Shown one piece after another: positions 1 to 5,136 of a stretch of DNA of 5,370 nucleotides. The stretch comes from Deltaproteobacteria bacterium GWA2_55_10 (GTDB lineage: Bacteria; Desulfobacterota; GWC2-55-46). The DNA lies in NCBI GenBank assembly GCA_001797415.1, contig MGPL01000063.1, positions 1 through 5,370 on the forward strand. The letters run 5' to 3'. Made by a program: the position numbers and the translations under genes. Each line of letters opens with the position of its first letter. Positions within the stretch are counted from its first letter, which is position 1. The notes below the pieces were generated by a model. It searched no databases. It was not told the DNA's origin and saw nothing but the letters and a program-made list of their open reading frames with translations.

Positions 1-1714
1 TGATGTTCTTGCCGCCGGGCCCAATGACGTCCTTTATCCTCTCCTGCTTGACGTATATCGTGGTTATCCTCGGCGCATAGACCGAGAGCTCGGCCCTCGG
101 GGTTGATATCGCGGGCTGCATCTTGCCGAGGATGTGGAGCCTGCCCTCGCGCGCCTGGAAAAGCGCGTCCTTGAGGAGCTCGGCCGTGACGCCGCCTATC
201 TTGATGTCCATCTGAAGGGCGGTCACTCCGTCGGCTGTGCCGGCGACCTTGAAATCCATGTCTCCGAGGTGGTCCTCGTCGCCGAGTATGTCGGAGAGTA
301 TCACGACCTTGTCGCCTTCCTTGATGAGGCCCATCGCAATGCCCGCGACATGCCCCTTGGTGGGCACGCCGGCGTCCATAAGCGAAAGAGAGGCGCCGCA
401 GACGGTCGCCATGGAAGACGAACCGTTGGATTCGAATATGTCGGAGACGACCCTTACCGTGTAGGGGAAGCCCTCGTCGGGGAGTATCTTGGAGACGGCC
501 CTTTCAGCGAGCGCTCCGTGGCCTATCTCTCTCCTGCCGGGTCCGCGCAGTATCTTGACTTCGCCTACGCTGAAGGGCGGGAAGTTGTAGTGGAGCATGA
601 AGGTCTTGTACTCCCAGCCAGAGATGGCGTCTATCTTCTGCTCGTCCTCGGAGGTGCCGAGAGTGGTTACGCACATGGCCTGCGTCTCGCCCCTGGTAAA
701 GAGGGCCGAGCCGTGGGTCCTGGGAAGGAGGCCGACCTCGCAGGTGATGGGCCTGATGTCCCTGGGTCCCCTGCCGTCCACCCTCCTGTTCTCGTTTATG
801 ACCATCTCCCTCATGAGCCTGTACTTGAGGTCGCCGTAGATAGAGTCTATCTCCTTCTCCCTGCCGGGGAAGGCTTCCGCAAGCGCGGCTATGGTATCCT
901 TCTTTATGGCTGAAGCTGTCCCGTAGCGCTCCTGCTTCACGGGGATCTTGAGCGCGTCCTTGAGCCGTGACTCGGCAAGCTCCCTCACCCTCGCTTCGAG
1001 CTCGGGGTCGGCTGCAGCGATTTTAAGCTCCATCTTGGGCTTGCCTGCTTCAGAGGCCATCTGCTTCTGGAGCTCGAGTACCGGCTGAATCGTCTCCTGC
1101 GCAAAGGCGAGCGCCTTTACGAGAAAGTCCTCGCTTACGAACTTCGCGCCTGCCTCGACCATTATTATCGAGCCGTCCTTGGCGGCCACGAAGAGGTCGA
1201 GGTCGCTCTCCTTCTGCTGCTGCAATGAGGGGTTGGCAATAAGCTCGCCGTTTATTGATCCTATCCTAACTCCGGCTATGGGACCGCCGAAGGGAACATC
1301 CGATATTCCGAGCGCCGCGGAAGCGCCTATCATGGCCGCTATCTCGGGGTCGTTCTCGAGGTCTACCGAGAGGACCGTCGCGACAATCTGTGTCTCATTA
1401 TAATATCCTTCCGGGAAAAGGGGGCGCAGCGGCCTGTCTATCAGCCTTGAGCCCAGCACCTCTTTTTCGCTCGGCCTTCCTTCCCTCTTGAAGAAGCCGC
1501 CGGGTATCTTGCCCGCGGCATAGGTCATCTCCATGTAGTTGACCGTGAGGGGCAGGAAGTCTACGCCCGCTGACGGAGAGTCATTGCGGCAGGCCGTTAC
1601 CAGCACGACCGTGTCCCCGTATCTCACTGTGCAAGAGCCGTGCGCCTGCCGGGCCATCTTACCGGTCTCAATGACTATCGGCCTGCCGGCGTAATTTATT
1701 TCATATCTGCTCAT
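1..1714 (-). CDS. pnp: polyribonucleotide nucleotidyltransferase (PNPase), 3' end missing
   Basis: PNPase degrades RNA 3'-to-5' using phosphate, releasing nucleoside diphosphates; it is a cytoplasmic trimer and often part of the degradosome. The reading frame is open for 571 codons from ATG at 1714 to the window edge; family members are usually about 700 residues, so the rest of the KH domain and the S1 domain lie outside. The first RNase PH domain carries GGFFKREGRPSE (about residues 72-83) and IDRPLRPLFPEG. A helical linker follows, then the second RNase PH domain with GRREIGHG (393-400), the SSS phosphate-binding loop (432-434), and metal-site residues D481, D487 and K489 in the EDHLGDMDFK segment. 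The KH domain begins near 553 with GPGGKN at 565-570. No key residue is missing. The start fits the family N-terminus; GGAG at 1727-1730 is a rather distant ribosome site (12 bases). It lies 190 bases after rpsO, the classical order, and probably shares a transcript with it. Confidence 0.98.
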   Translation of the reverse strand, partial: MSRYEINYAGRPIVIETGKMARQAHGSCTVRYGDTVVLVTACRNDSPSAGVDFLPLTVNYMEMTYAAGKIPGGFFKREGRPSEKEVLGSRLIDRPLRPLFPEGYYNETQIVATVLSVDLENDPEIAAMIGASAALGISDVPFGGPIAGVRIGSINGELIANPSLQQQKESDLDLFVAAKDGSIIMVEAGAKFVSEDFLVKALAFAQETIQPVLELQKQMASEAGKPKMELKIAAADPELEARVRELAESRLKDALKIPVKQERYGTASAIKKDTIAALAEAFPGREKEIDSIYGDLKYRLMREMVINENRRVDGRGPRDIRPITCEVGLLPRTHGSALFTRGETQAMCVTTLGTSEDEQKIDAISGWEYKTFMLHYNFPPFSVGEVKILRGPGRREIGHGALAERAVSKILPDEGFPYTVRVVSDIFESNGSSSMATVCGASLSLMDAGVPTKGHVAGIAMGLIKEGDKVVILSDILGDEDHLGDMDFKVAGTADGVTALQMDIKIGGVTAELLKDALFQAREGRLHILGKMQPAISTPRAELSVYAPRITTIYVKQERIKDVIGPGGKNI

Positions 1715-1726
1715 TATGCTTCCATT

Positions 1727-1730
1727 CTCC
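1727..1730 (-). promoter_or_regulatory. putative ribosome binding site of pnp
   Basis: The minus strand reads AAAAAAGGAGAATGGAAGCATA before the ATG at 1714 (first 20 bases are the relevant part). GGAG is 12 bases from the start, longer than the usual 5-9. A weaker GGA at 1721-1723 sits 6 bases away and could contribute. A three-codon reading frame (ATG GAA GCA TAA, 1725-1714) lies between them and its stop overlaps the pnp ATG. Confidence 0.5.
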
Positions 1731-1751
1731 TTTTTTAGGTACAAAATACTA

Positions 1752-1778
1752 CAGGGCCCAAAGCGCACACGCGCCCTG
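1752..1778 (-). other. hairpin in the pnp leader
   Basis: On the minus strand CAGGGC (1778-1773) pairs with GCCCTG (1757-1752). Inside it GCG (1772-1770) pairs with CGC (1765-1763) around a TGTG loop, leaving a TTTGG bulge on the 3' side: nine base pairs in all. It ends about 20 bases before the pnp ribosome site. No T-run follows, so it is not a terminator. In Escherichia coli a hairpin in the pnp leader is cut by RNase III and used for PNPase autocontrol; a similar role here is inference only. Confidence 0.5.
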
Positions 1779-1789
1779 CGCCCTTGCTC

Positions 1790-1825
1790 ATCCAGCGGCC
1801 CGCCCAATTCGAGTGGATGCTGGAT
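1790..1825 (-). other. inverted repeat in the rpsO-pnp spacer
   Basis: ATCCAGC at 1790-1796 and GCTGGAT at 1819-1825 are perfect 7-base complements separated by 22 bases. The transcript could form a stem-loop here. It is one of four successive inverted repeats in the 190-base spacer. The long loop makes it the weakest of them. Confidence 0.35.
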
Positions 1826-1842
1826 TCAACGCGGGAGTAACA

Positions 1843-1861
1843 GCGGCCTTTATTCGGCCGC
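1843..1861 (-). other. GC-rich hairpin in the rpsO-pnp spacer
   Basis: GCGGCC (1843-1848) and GGCCGC (1856-1861) form a perfect six-pair all-GC stem around a 7-base A/T-rich loop. The minus-strand sequence after it is TGTTACT, which lacks a real T-run, so full termination is unlikely. It more likely acts as a processing or 3'-stabilising structure for rpsO mRNA, or as a weak terminator. Confidence 0.5.
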
Positions 1862-1864
1862 CCG

Positions 1865-1898
1865 AGGTGGCTGGGCGAATAATGCGCTTCAGCCACCT
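1865..1898 (-). other. hairpin directly after rpsO
   Basis: AGGTGGCT (1865-1872) pairs with AGCCACCT (1891-1898), eight perfect pairs. An inner GCG/CGC (1875-1877 with 1885-1887) extends the stem beyond a small internal loop. It begins 6 bases after the rpsO stop codon. There is no T-run after it; the next bases lead straight into the 1843-1861 hairpin. It probably protects or defines the rpsO 3' end while allowing read-through into pnp. Confidence 0.6.
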
Positions 1899-1904
1899 TT
1901 CCGG

Positions 1905-2171
1905 CTATCTCCTCAGACCGAGCTTTTGGATTATGCTCTTATAGCGCTCGACGTCCTTCTTCTTGACGTAGTCAAGAAGCCTTCTCCTTTGGCCGACCAT
2001 CTTTAGGAGCCCTCTCCTTGAGTGATGGTCCGACTTGTGGGACTTGAAGTGCGGGCTCAAGCTGTTGATCCTCTCGCTCAAAAGGGCTATCTGCACCTCA
2101 GGGGAGCCGGTATCCTTCTCGTGGGTCTTGAAGGTTTTGATGATGTCCTGCTTTTTCTCTGTTGCCAGCAT
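1905..2171 (-). CDS. rpsO: 30S ribosomal protein S15
   Basis: S15 is a primary 16S rRNA binding protein of the 30S platform; it binds the helix 20-22 junction and nucleates S6/S18 assembly. The protein is 88 residues, against 88-89 for the family, and all-helical. Conserved segments are visible: TGSPEVQIALLSERI at 21-35, then HFKSHKSDHHSRRGLL at 41-56 (the rRNA-contacting loop and helix), then the basic VGQRRRLLDYVKK at 59-71. The ATG start is well placed, with AGGA at 2182-2185 and a stronger AAAGGAGG just upstream. A terminator and a possible promoter separate it from truB, so rpsO probably starts its own unit, which continues into pnp. S15 commonly represses its own mRNA through leader structure; I cannot assign a specific fold here. 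Confidence 0.98.
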   Translation of the reverse strand: MLATEKKQDIIKTFKTHEKDTGSPEVQIALLSERINSLSPHFKSHKSDHHSRRGLLKMVGQRRRLLDYVKKKDVERYKSIIQKLGLRR

Positions 2172-2181
2172 CTGTTAGCTT

Positions 2182-2194
2182 TCCTGCCTCCTTT
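2182..2194 (-). promoter_or_regulatory. ribosome binding site(s) of rpsO
   Basis: The minus strand reads AAAGGAGGCAGGA from 2194 to 2182. AAAGGAGG (2194-2187) is a near-perfect anti-16S match but 15 bases from the ATG. AGGA (2185-2182) sits at a more normal 10 bases. The pair gives a strong initiation region, as expected for a ribosomal protein gene. Confidence 0.7.
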
Positions 2195-2207
2195 CTCGAA
2201 GATCCGA

Positions 2208-2213
2208 AGTATA
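2208..2213 (-). promoter_or_regulatory. candidate -10 box of an rpsO promoter
   Basis: TATACT on the minus strand matches the sigma-70 consensus TATAAT in five of six bases and lies in an A/T-rich patch (ATTATATACT) just downstream of the terminator at 2244-2274. Initiation would fall near 2201, giving a leader of about 30 bases. No good -35 is visible at normal spacing (the best is TTACCG, three of six, with a 19-base spacer), so the call rests on the -10 and on the need for rpsO-pnp transcription after a terminator. Confidence 0.4.
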
Positions 2214-2243
2214 TAATGGCTTCTCAGCCTTCCGGTAATGGTT

Positions 2244-2274
2244 AAAAAACCTCACCCGCCTGAGAACAGGCGGG
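2244..2274 (-). terminator. Rho-independent terminator after truB
   Basis: On the minus strand CCCGCCTG (2274-2267) and CAGGCGGG (2262-2255) form a perfect eight-pair GC-rich stem with a TTCT loop. TGAGG and then six T residues (2249-2244) follow. It lies 44 bases after the truB stop and would end the infB-to-truB transcript. The 5-base gap between stem and T-run is longer than ideal, so some read-through into rpsO is plausible. Confidence 0.75.
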
Positions 2275-2318
2275 CAAGACGGATATTAACACCGATTTTA
2301 AGATAATGAAAGCGAAAT

Positions 2319-3065
2319 CTATGCCTTTACGACCCCCGGGCTTCCCGGCCCCCCGCCATCCACAGATACCCTCTTGAGGGCCTCTTCCAGAGGGATTATC
2401 CTCTCAGTAAGCTCCGCCGCCTCAAGCCCCGGGCCCGCCGCCTCTTCTATCCTGAAGGCCCCTGACCTCGTCCTTCTGAGCTCCGTAAGATGGCCGCCGC
2501 ACCCGAGTTTCTCGCCCAGGTCGTGGCAGATAGACCTTACATAGGTCCCCCCGGATGACAGCACCCGGAAATGGACGCCGGGCAGCTCAATATTGAGGGC
2601 CTCTATCTCGAATATCTCTATTTCCCTTGCCTCGCGTTCTATGGTTATGCCCTTGCGCGCGAGTTTGTACAGCGGCTGGCCGTTGGATTTAATCGCCGAG
2701 TACATGGGCGGTACCTGCTTTATCCTGCCCCTGAAGCCGTCAAGGGCCTTCAGTATATCTTCACGGGTAAGTCCGGTCAGGTCCCCGGCCTTTGTTCTCT
2801 TGCCCTCGCTGTCGTACGTGTCTCTCGCCTCTCCGAGCCTGCAGACGGCAGCGTACTCCTTTACGCCTGCACCGAGATTCGCCGCGTGCTTTGTGGCGGA
2901 GTCCAGCACAAGCACGAGCACCCCTGTTGCGAGCGGGTCGAGCGTGCCCAGGTGCCCCACCTTTTTGGCCTTGAGCTTCCTCTTGACGTGAGCAACTACG
3001 TCGTGCGAGGTCCAGCCCTGGGGCTTGTCTATTACGAGGATGCCGCTATACCCTGGCAAATGCAC
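2319..3065 (-). CDS. truB: tRNA pseudouridine(55) synthase TruB, short form
   Basis: TruB isomerises uridine 55 in the T-loop of most tRNAs to pseudouridine and also acts as a tRNA folding chaperone. The protein has 248 residues. Visible motifs: GILVIDKPQGWTSHDVV (8-24); GHLGTLDPLATG (37-48) with catalytic D43; KEYAAVCRLG with stacking Y71; VPPMYSAIK (118-126); and SSGGTYVRSICHDLG (170-184) with R177. The family in E. coli is about 314 residues with a C-terminal PUA domain. Here the chain stops after the catalytic core with a Gly/Pro-rich tail (GGGPGSP), so that domain appears absent. The start is not ATG: GTG at 3065 overlaps nrnA by 20 bases, and TTG at 3059 is a fair alternative with AAGG six bases upstream. 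The overlap implies translational coupling with nrnA. Function is certain; the exact start is not. Confidence 0.96.
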   Translation of the reverse strand: MHLPGYSGILVIDKPQGWTSHDVVAHVKRKLKAKKVGHLGTLDPLATGVLVLVLDSATKHAANLGAGVKEYAAVCRLGEARDTYDSEGKRTKAGDLTGLTREDILKALDGFRGRIKQVPPMYSAIKSNGQPLYKLARKGITIEREAREIEIFEIEALNIELPGVHFRVLSSGGTYVRSICHDLGEKLGCGGHLTELRRTRSGAFRIEEAAGPGLEAAELTERIIPLEEALKRVSVDGGGPGSPGVVKA

Positions 3066-4032
3066 CCTTCAACGCCTCTGTAACGCTTTTTCTTATCTCT
3101 TCCAGGCTGCCCTTGAGCATGAAACCGGCCGCGTTCCTGTGGCCGCCGCCCCCGAACTTCTGCGCGACCTCGGCAACGTCGACGTCGCCCTTTGAGCGCA
3201 GGCTCACCTTGTACATAAGCTCTCCGGCCTCTCTGAAGAGAACTCCGACCTCGACGCCCTCGATGCCCCTTGCGTAGTTCACGAAACCGTCAGCCAGGTC
3301 CTTCTCCGCCCCGGCCTTTCTGAACATCTCGCGCGTGACAAGCAGCATTGCAACCTTCGCGCGTCCGCCGCCGTTCAAGTCTATAATTTCAAGGGTGTTC
3401 AATACCATCCCCAGGAGCTTGTACTTCCTCGCCGGGTGGTTCTCGTAGACCCTCTTGGATACTTCCCAGGGCACTGCGCCCAATCTTACGAGTTCCCCTG
3501 CCTTGATAAAGGATTCTGGAGTGGATGAAGAGTAATGGAACGAGCCGGTATCGGTATGGATAGCCACATAGAGGTTTACCGCGACTTCAGGAGTTATGGG
3601 AAGGCCGGTTGCCTTGCAGAGGTCATAGACCATCTCGCCCGCGGCCGAAGCGCCAGGCTCGATGACGTTTATGTCCCCGAAAGAATCGTTGGTAGCGTGG
3701 TGGTCGACGTTTATTATCCTGCCTGGCTCCTTAAGGCCGTTGAAATCCTTTCCGAGCCGCTCCTTCTGTCCGCAGTCAACGGCAAAGGTGGCGTCAAACC
3801 CGCCTTCTTTGTCAAGGTTATGTACGACGGTATCGGCGCCCGGAAGGAAAAGAAAGAGCTCGGGCACAGGGTCTTCAAGGTAGGCGACCGCCTCTTTCCC
3901 GGCGTTCCTCAGGGCCAGCGCGAGCCCGAGTAGCGAGCCTACGGCGTCTCCTTCAGGGCTTACATGGGACACTACCAGGAACTTTTTGCCTTTTTCTATC
4001 TCAGCCTTTACGGCTTCGAACCTCATATCCAT
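3046..4032 (-). CDS. nrnA: DHH/DHHA1 phosphoesterase, NrnA-type oligoribonuclease / pAp phosphatase
   Basis: Relatives of this family degrade 2-5 nucleotide RNAs to mononucleotides and many also hydrolyse pAp, using two Mn2+ ions in the cytoplasm. The protein has 328 residues, normal for NrnA. The DHH domain shows SHVSPEGDAVGS (22-33), AVDCGQ (84-89) with D86, the signature NVDHHATND (108-116) and AIHTDTGSF (156-164) with D160. The DHHA1 domain ends in GGGGHRNAAG (294-303), the substrate-binding glycine motif. One point differs from the usual PDGD: motif I reads P26-E27-G28-D29. The ATG at 4032 has no strong ribosome site; a second in-frame ATG at 4026 is possible. The gene begins 29 bases after rbfA and overlaps truB. 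Some members act instead on cyclic dinucleotide products (pApA, pGpG), so the exact physiological substrate is open. Confidence 0.92.
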   Translation of the reverse strand: MDMRFEAVKAEIEKGKKFLVVSHVSPEGDAVGSLLGLALALRNAGKEAVAYLEDPVPELFLFLPGADTVVHNLDKEGGFDATFAVDCGQKERLGKDFNGLKEPGRIINVDHHATNDSFGDINVIEPGASAAGEMVYDLCKATGLPITPEVAVNLYVAIHTDTGSFHYSSSTPESFIKAGELVRLGAVPWEVSKRVYENHPARKYKLLGMVLNTLEIIDLNGGGRAKVAMLLVTREMFRKAGAEKDLADGFVNYARGIEGVEVGVLFREAGELMYKVSLRSKGDVDVAEVAQKFGGGGHRNAAGFMLKGSLEEIRKSVTEALKGAFARV

Positions 4033-4061
4033 TTGAGAACAATCCAGCCCAGCAGCAGGAA

Positions 4062-4418
4062 CTACTGGCCGCCTCCTTCTTTCATTTCCCTTATGACCCG
4101 CTCTATCCTCTCCGCGTATTCGAGCGAATCGTCGAAAAGGAAGGTGATTTTAGGAATATGCCTCAAGTCCAGGCTTTTTGCAAGGGCCCTCCTGACGAAG
4201 CCGGAGGCGCTGTTGAGCCCCTGAGCGCTCTTCTCCTTATCGGCCGCTGAGCCTATCTGGCTGAAGTAGACCTTGGCTTCCTTGAGGTCTGGAGTGAGGT
4301 CGACCCTTGTTAATGTGACGAACCCTATTCTCGGGTCCTTTATCGCGCCGTGCAGGACCATGGAGGCTATCTCCTCCTTGATGAGGTCGCCTACACGCTC
4401 GGAACGCCTATAGTTCAT
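4062..4418 (-). CDS. rbfA: ribosome-binding factor A
   Basis: RbfA binds immature 30S subunits near the 5' helix of 16S rRNA, assists late maturation and is needed for cold adaptation in E. coli. The protein is 118 residues, typical length, and forms one type II KH-like fold. Recognisable parts are YRRSERVGDLIKEEIA (3-18), DPRIGFVTLTRVDLTPDL (28-45), AKVYFS (48-53), and the interrupted-helix AxG motif A71-S72-G73 followed by FVRRALAK. The conserved IPKITFLFDDSLEYAERI segment closes the fold. ATG at 4418 is supported by AAGGA (4428-4432) nine bases upstream and by the family N-terminus. Its place after infB and ylxP and before truB is the standard one in bacteria. Confidence 0.97.
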   Translation of the reverse strand: MNYRRSERVGDLIKEEIASMVLHGAIKDPRIGFVTLTRVDLTPDLKEAKVYFSQIGSAADKEKSAQGLNSASGFVRRALAKSLDLRHIPKITFLFDDSLEYAERIERVIREMKEGGGQ

Positions 4419-4427
4419 TTGTTTGCA

Positions 4428-4432
4428 TCCTT
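4428..4432 (-). promoter_or_regulatory. ribosome binding site of rbfA
   Basis: AAGGA on the minus strand lies nine bases before the rbfA ATG at 4418, in the 22-base gap after the small membrane ORF. It fixes the rbfA start. Confidence 0.65.
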
Positions 4433-4440
4433 AAGGGAGG

Positions 4441-4689
4441 TCAGAAGACTATCTCGAGGGTTATTATCAGGACGGTGCTCGCTGCAGCCATCTTGAGGAA
4501 AGCCTGCGTGGTCTTCGAGGTCTGCGAGTACAGGTACTTCTCCTTGTCCAGAAAACTCATCGGAGCCCCATGCACATCGTGCGGCCTGGCATTCATGTAC
4601 TGGTTTACGCCGATGAACGCTACTATGGACAGCAGGAGCTTCAATACGCCTACGATGTTGCTTAAAGTCAGATAACCTAAAAGATCCAT
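4441..4689 (-). CDS. small two-helix membrane protein of unknown function
   Basis: I do not recognise this 82-residue protein. It has a hydrophobic segment near residues 9-28 (SNIVGVLKLLLSIVAFIG), a polar loop at about 29-62 containing NARPHDVHGAP and a charged DKEK stretch (48-51), and a second hydrophobic segment near 64-82 (from FLKMAAASTVLIIT to the C-terminus). This suggests a hairpin in the inner membrane with a loop of about 34 residues; no signal peptidase or lipoprotein site is evident. It is probably real: it fills the ylxP-rbfA gap (15 and 22 bases on either side), is co-oriented, and uses the same ATA, CTC and GAG-rich codons as its neighbours. AGGCGG overlapping the ylxP stop, about 11 bases from the ATG, is a possible ribosome site. 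A longer 194-codon frame over the same bases is an out-of-frame shadow. No known partner or function can be named. Confidence 0.72.
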   Translation of the reverse strand: MDLLGYLTLSNIVGVLKLLLSIVAFIGVNQYMNARPHDVHGAPMSFLDKEKYLYSQTSKTTQAFLKMAAASTVLIITLEIVF

Positions 4690-4704
4690 CCGGAAAAAAA
4701 CCGC

Positions 4705-4992
4705 CTAAAAATTCACAATCTCTATAGTCGAGTCCGTCACCTCTGCCAGGTGAAGCCCCTCGATGAACAGGAGCACCTTGTCGAGCACAGAGTTCACGAA
4801 GGCCCTGTCGTTGCCCACAGCGGCGATCCCCAGCTCGGCCCTCTGCCAGACGTCGTTGTCGCCCACCTCGGCGACAGAGACATTGAACTTGTTCTTTGTC
4901 TTTTCTATGACGCTCTTGAGTACCTGCCGCTTGTCCTTTAGCGAATGGCTGCTGTGCAGGAGGAGCGTTATTGTTGAGACGCCAACTACCAT
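4705..4992 (-). CDS. ylxP: DUF503 family protein YlxP
   Basis: YlxP is a small conserved protein encoded beside infB and rbfA in many bacteria. Bacillus subtilis YlxP has been tied to ribosome assembly or RNA handling, but no reaction is established. The protein is 95 residues, normal for DUF503. The family pattern is clear: MVVGV at the start, HSLKDKRQVLKS (16-27), KFNVSVAEV (35-43), DVWQRAELGIAAVGND (47-62), and a final strand ending in IEIVNF. The ATG at 4992 matches the family start. No good Shine-Dalgarno is seen before it (TTTTAAATTGAAAC precedes the ATG), so initiation may be weak. It sits 144 bases after infB, with a REP-like palindrome in that gap, and 15 bases before the next ORF. 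Confidence 0.95.
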   Translation of the reverse strand: MVVGVSTITLLLHSSHSLKDKRQVLKSVIEKTKNKFNVSVAEVGDNDVWQRAELGIAAVGNDRAFVNSVLDKVLLFIEGLHLAEVTDSTIEIVNF

Positions 4993-5031
4993 GTTTCAAT
5001 TTAAAAGCTCTGGTTAATTCCCGTTTCCGTT

Positions 5032-5120
5032 GTCATTGCGAGGAGCTTTGGCGACGAAGCAATCTCAAAAAGATAATTTTACCTGAAAAGACGAGATTGC
5101 TTCGCTGCGCTCGCAATGAC
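5032..5120. repeat. REP-like / MITE-like imperfect palindrome
   Basis: The left arm (5032-5066) begins GTCATTGCGAGGAGC and ends CGAAGCAATCTC. The right arm (5093-5120) is its imperfect reverse complement, beginning GAGATTGCTTCG and ending CTCGCAATGAC. The outer 11 bases and inner 12 bases of the arms pair perfectly, the middle is mismatched, and a 26-base A/T-rich loop separates them. I recognise the GTCATTGCGAG...GAAGCAATCTC pattern as a dispersed non-coding palindrome found in many copies in Desulfobacterota, Nitrospirota and other environmental genomes. Such elements are thought to be moved by REP-associated tyrosine (Y1) transposases. It lies 16 bases after the infB stop, where the RNA hairpin may protect infB mRNA or reduce read-through. 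Confidence 0.85.
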
Positions 5121-5136
5121 GACGTAATGAAGTTCC

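Noticed and set aside
134..913. 259-codon open frame on the plus strand
   Set aside because: It is exactly antisense to the second RNase PH domain of pnp, which is intact and full of family motifs. The frame has low-complexity Gly/Arg/Val-rich content and no recognisable domain; GC-rich codons commonly leave the opposite strand open.
1905..2171. Split or frameshifted rpsO
   Set aside because: The 88-residue frame is complete and collinear with S15; no irregularity is seen.
2571..3083. 170-codon and 132-codon plus-strand frames opposite truB
   Set aside because: They are antisense shadows of a conserved gene; no ribosome site, no domain, and the two frames exclude each other.
3535..3933. 132-codon plus-strand frame opposite nrnA
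   Set aside because: It is antisense to the DHH motifs of nrnA and shows no protein family features.
4415..4999. 194-codon minus-strand frame overlapping ylxP and the small membrane ORF
   Set aside because: It runs out of frame through the clear DUF503 gene and gives a Gln/Arg/Gly-rich translation without a recognisable fold. The 82-residue frame has coherent hydrophobic segments and better codon use.
5032..5120. Palindrome as a Rho-independent terminator of infB
   Set aside because: The arms pair well, but the loop is 26 bases and no T-run follows on the minus strand (the next bases are AACGGAAACG), so a standard intrinsic terminator is not supported.
5032..5120. CRISPR repeat or att site
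   Set aside because: There is one inverted pair only, with no regularly spaced direct repeats, and no integrase or cas gene nearby.
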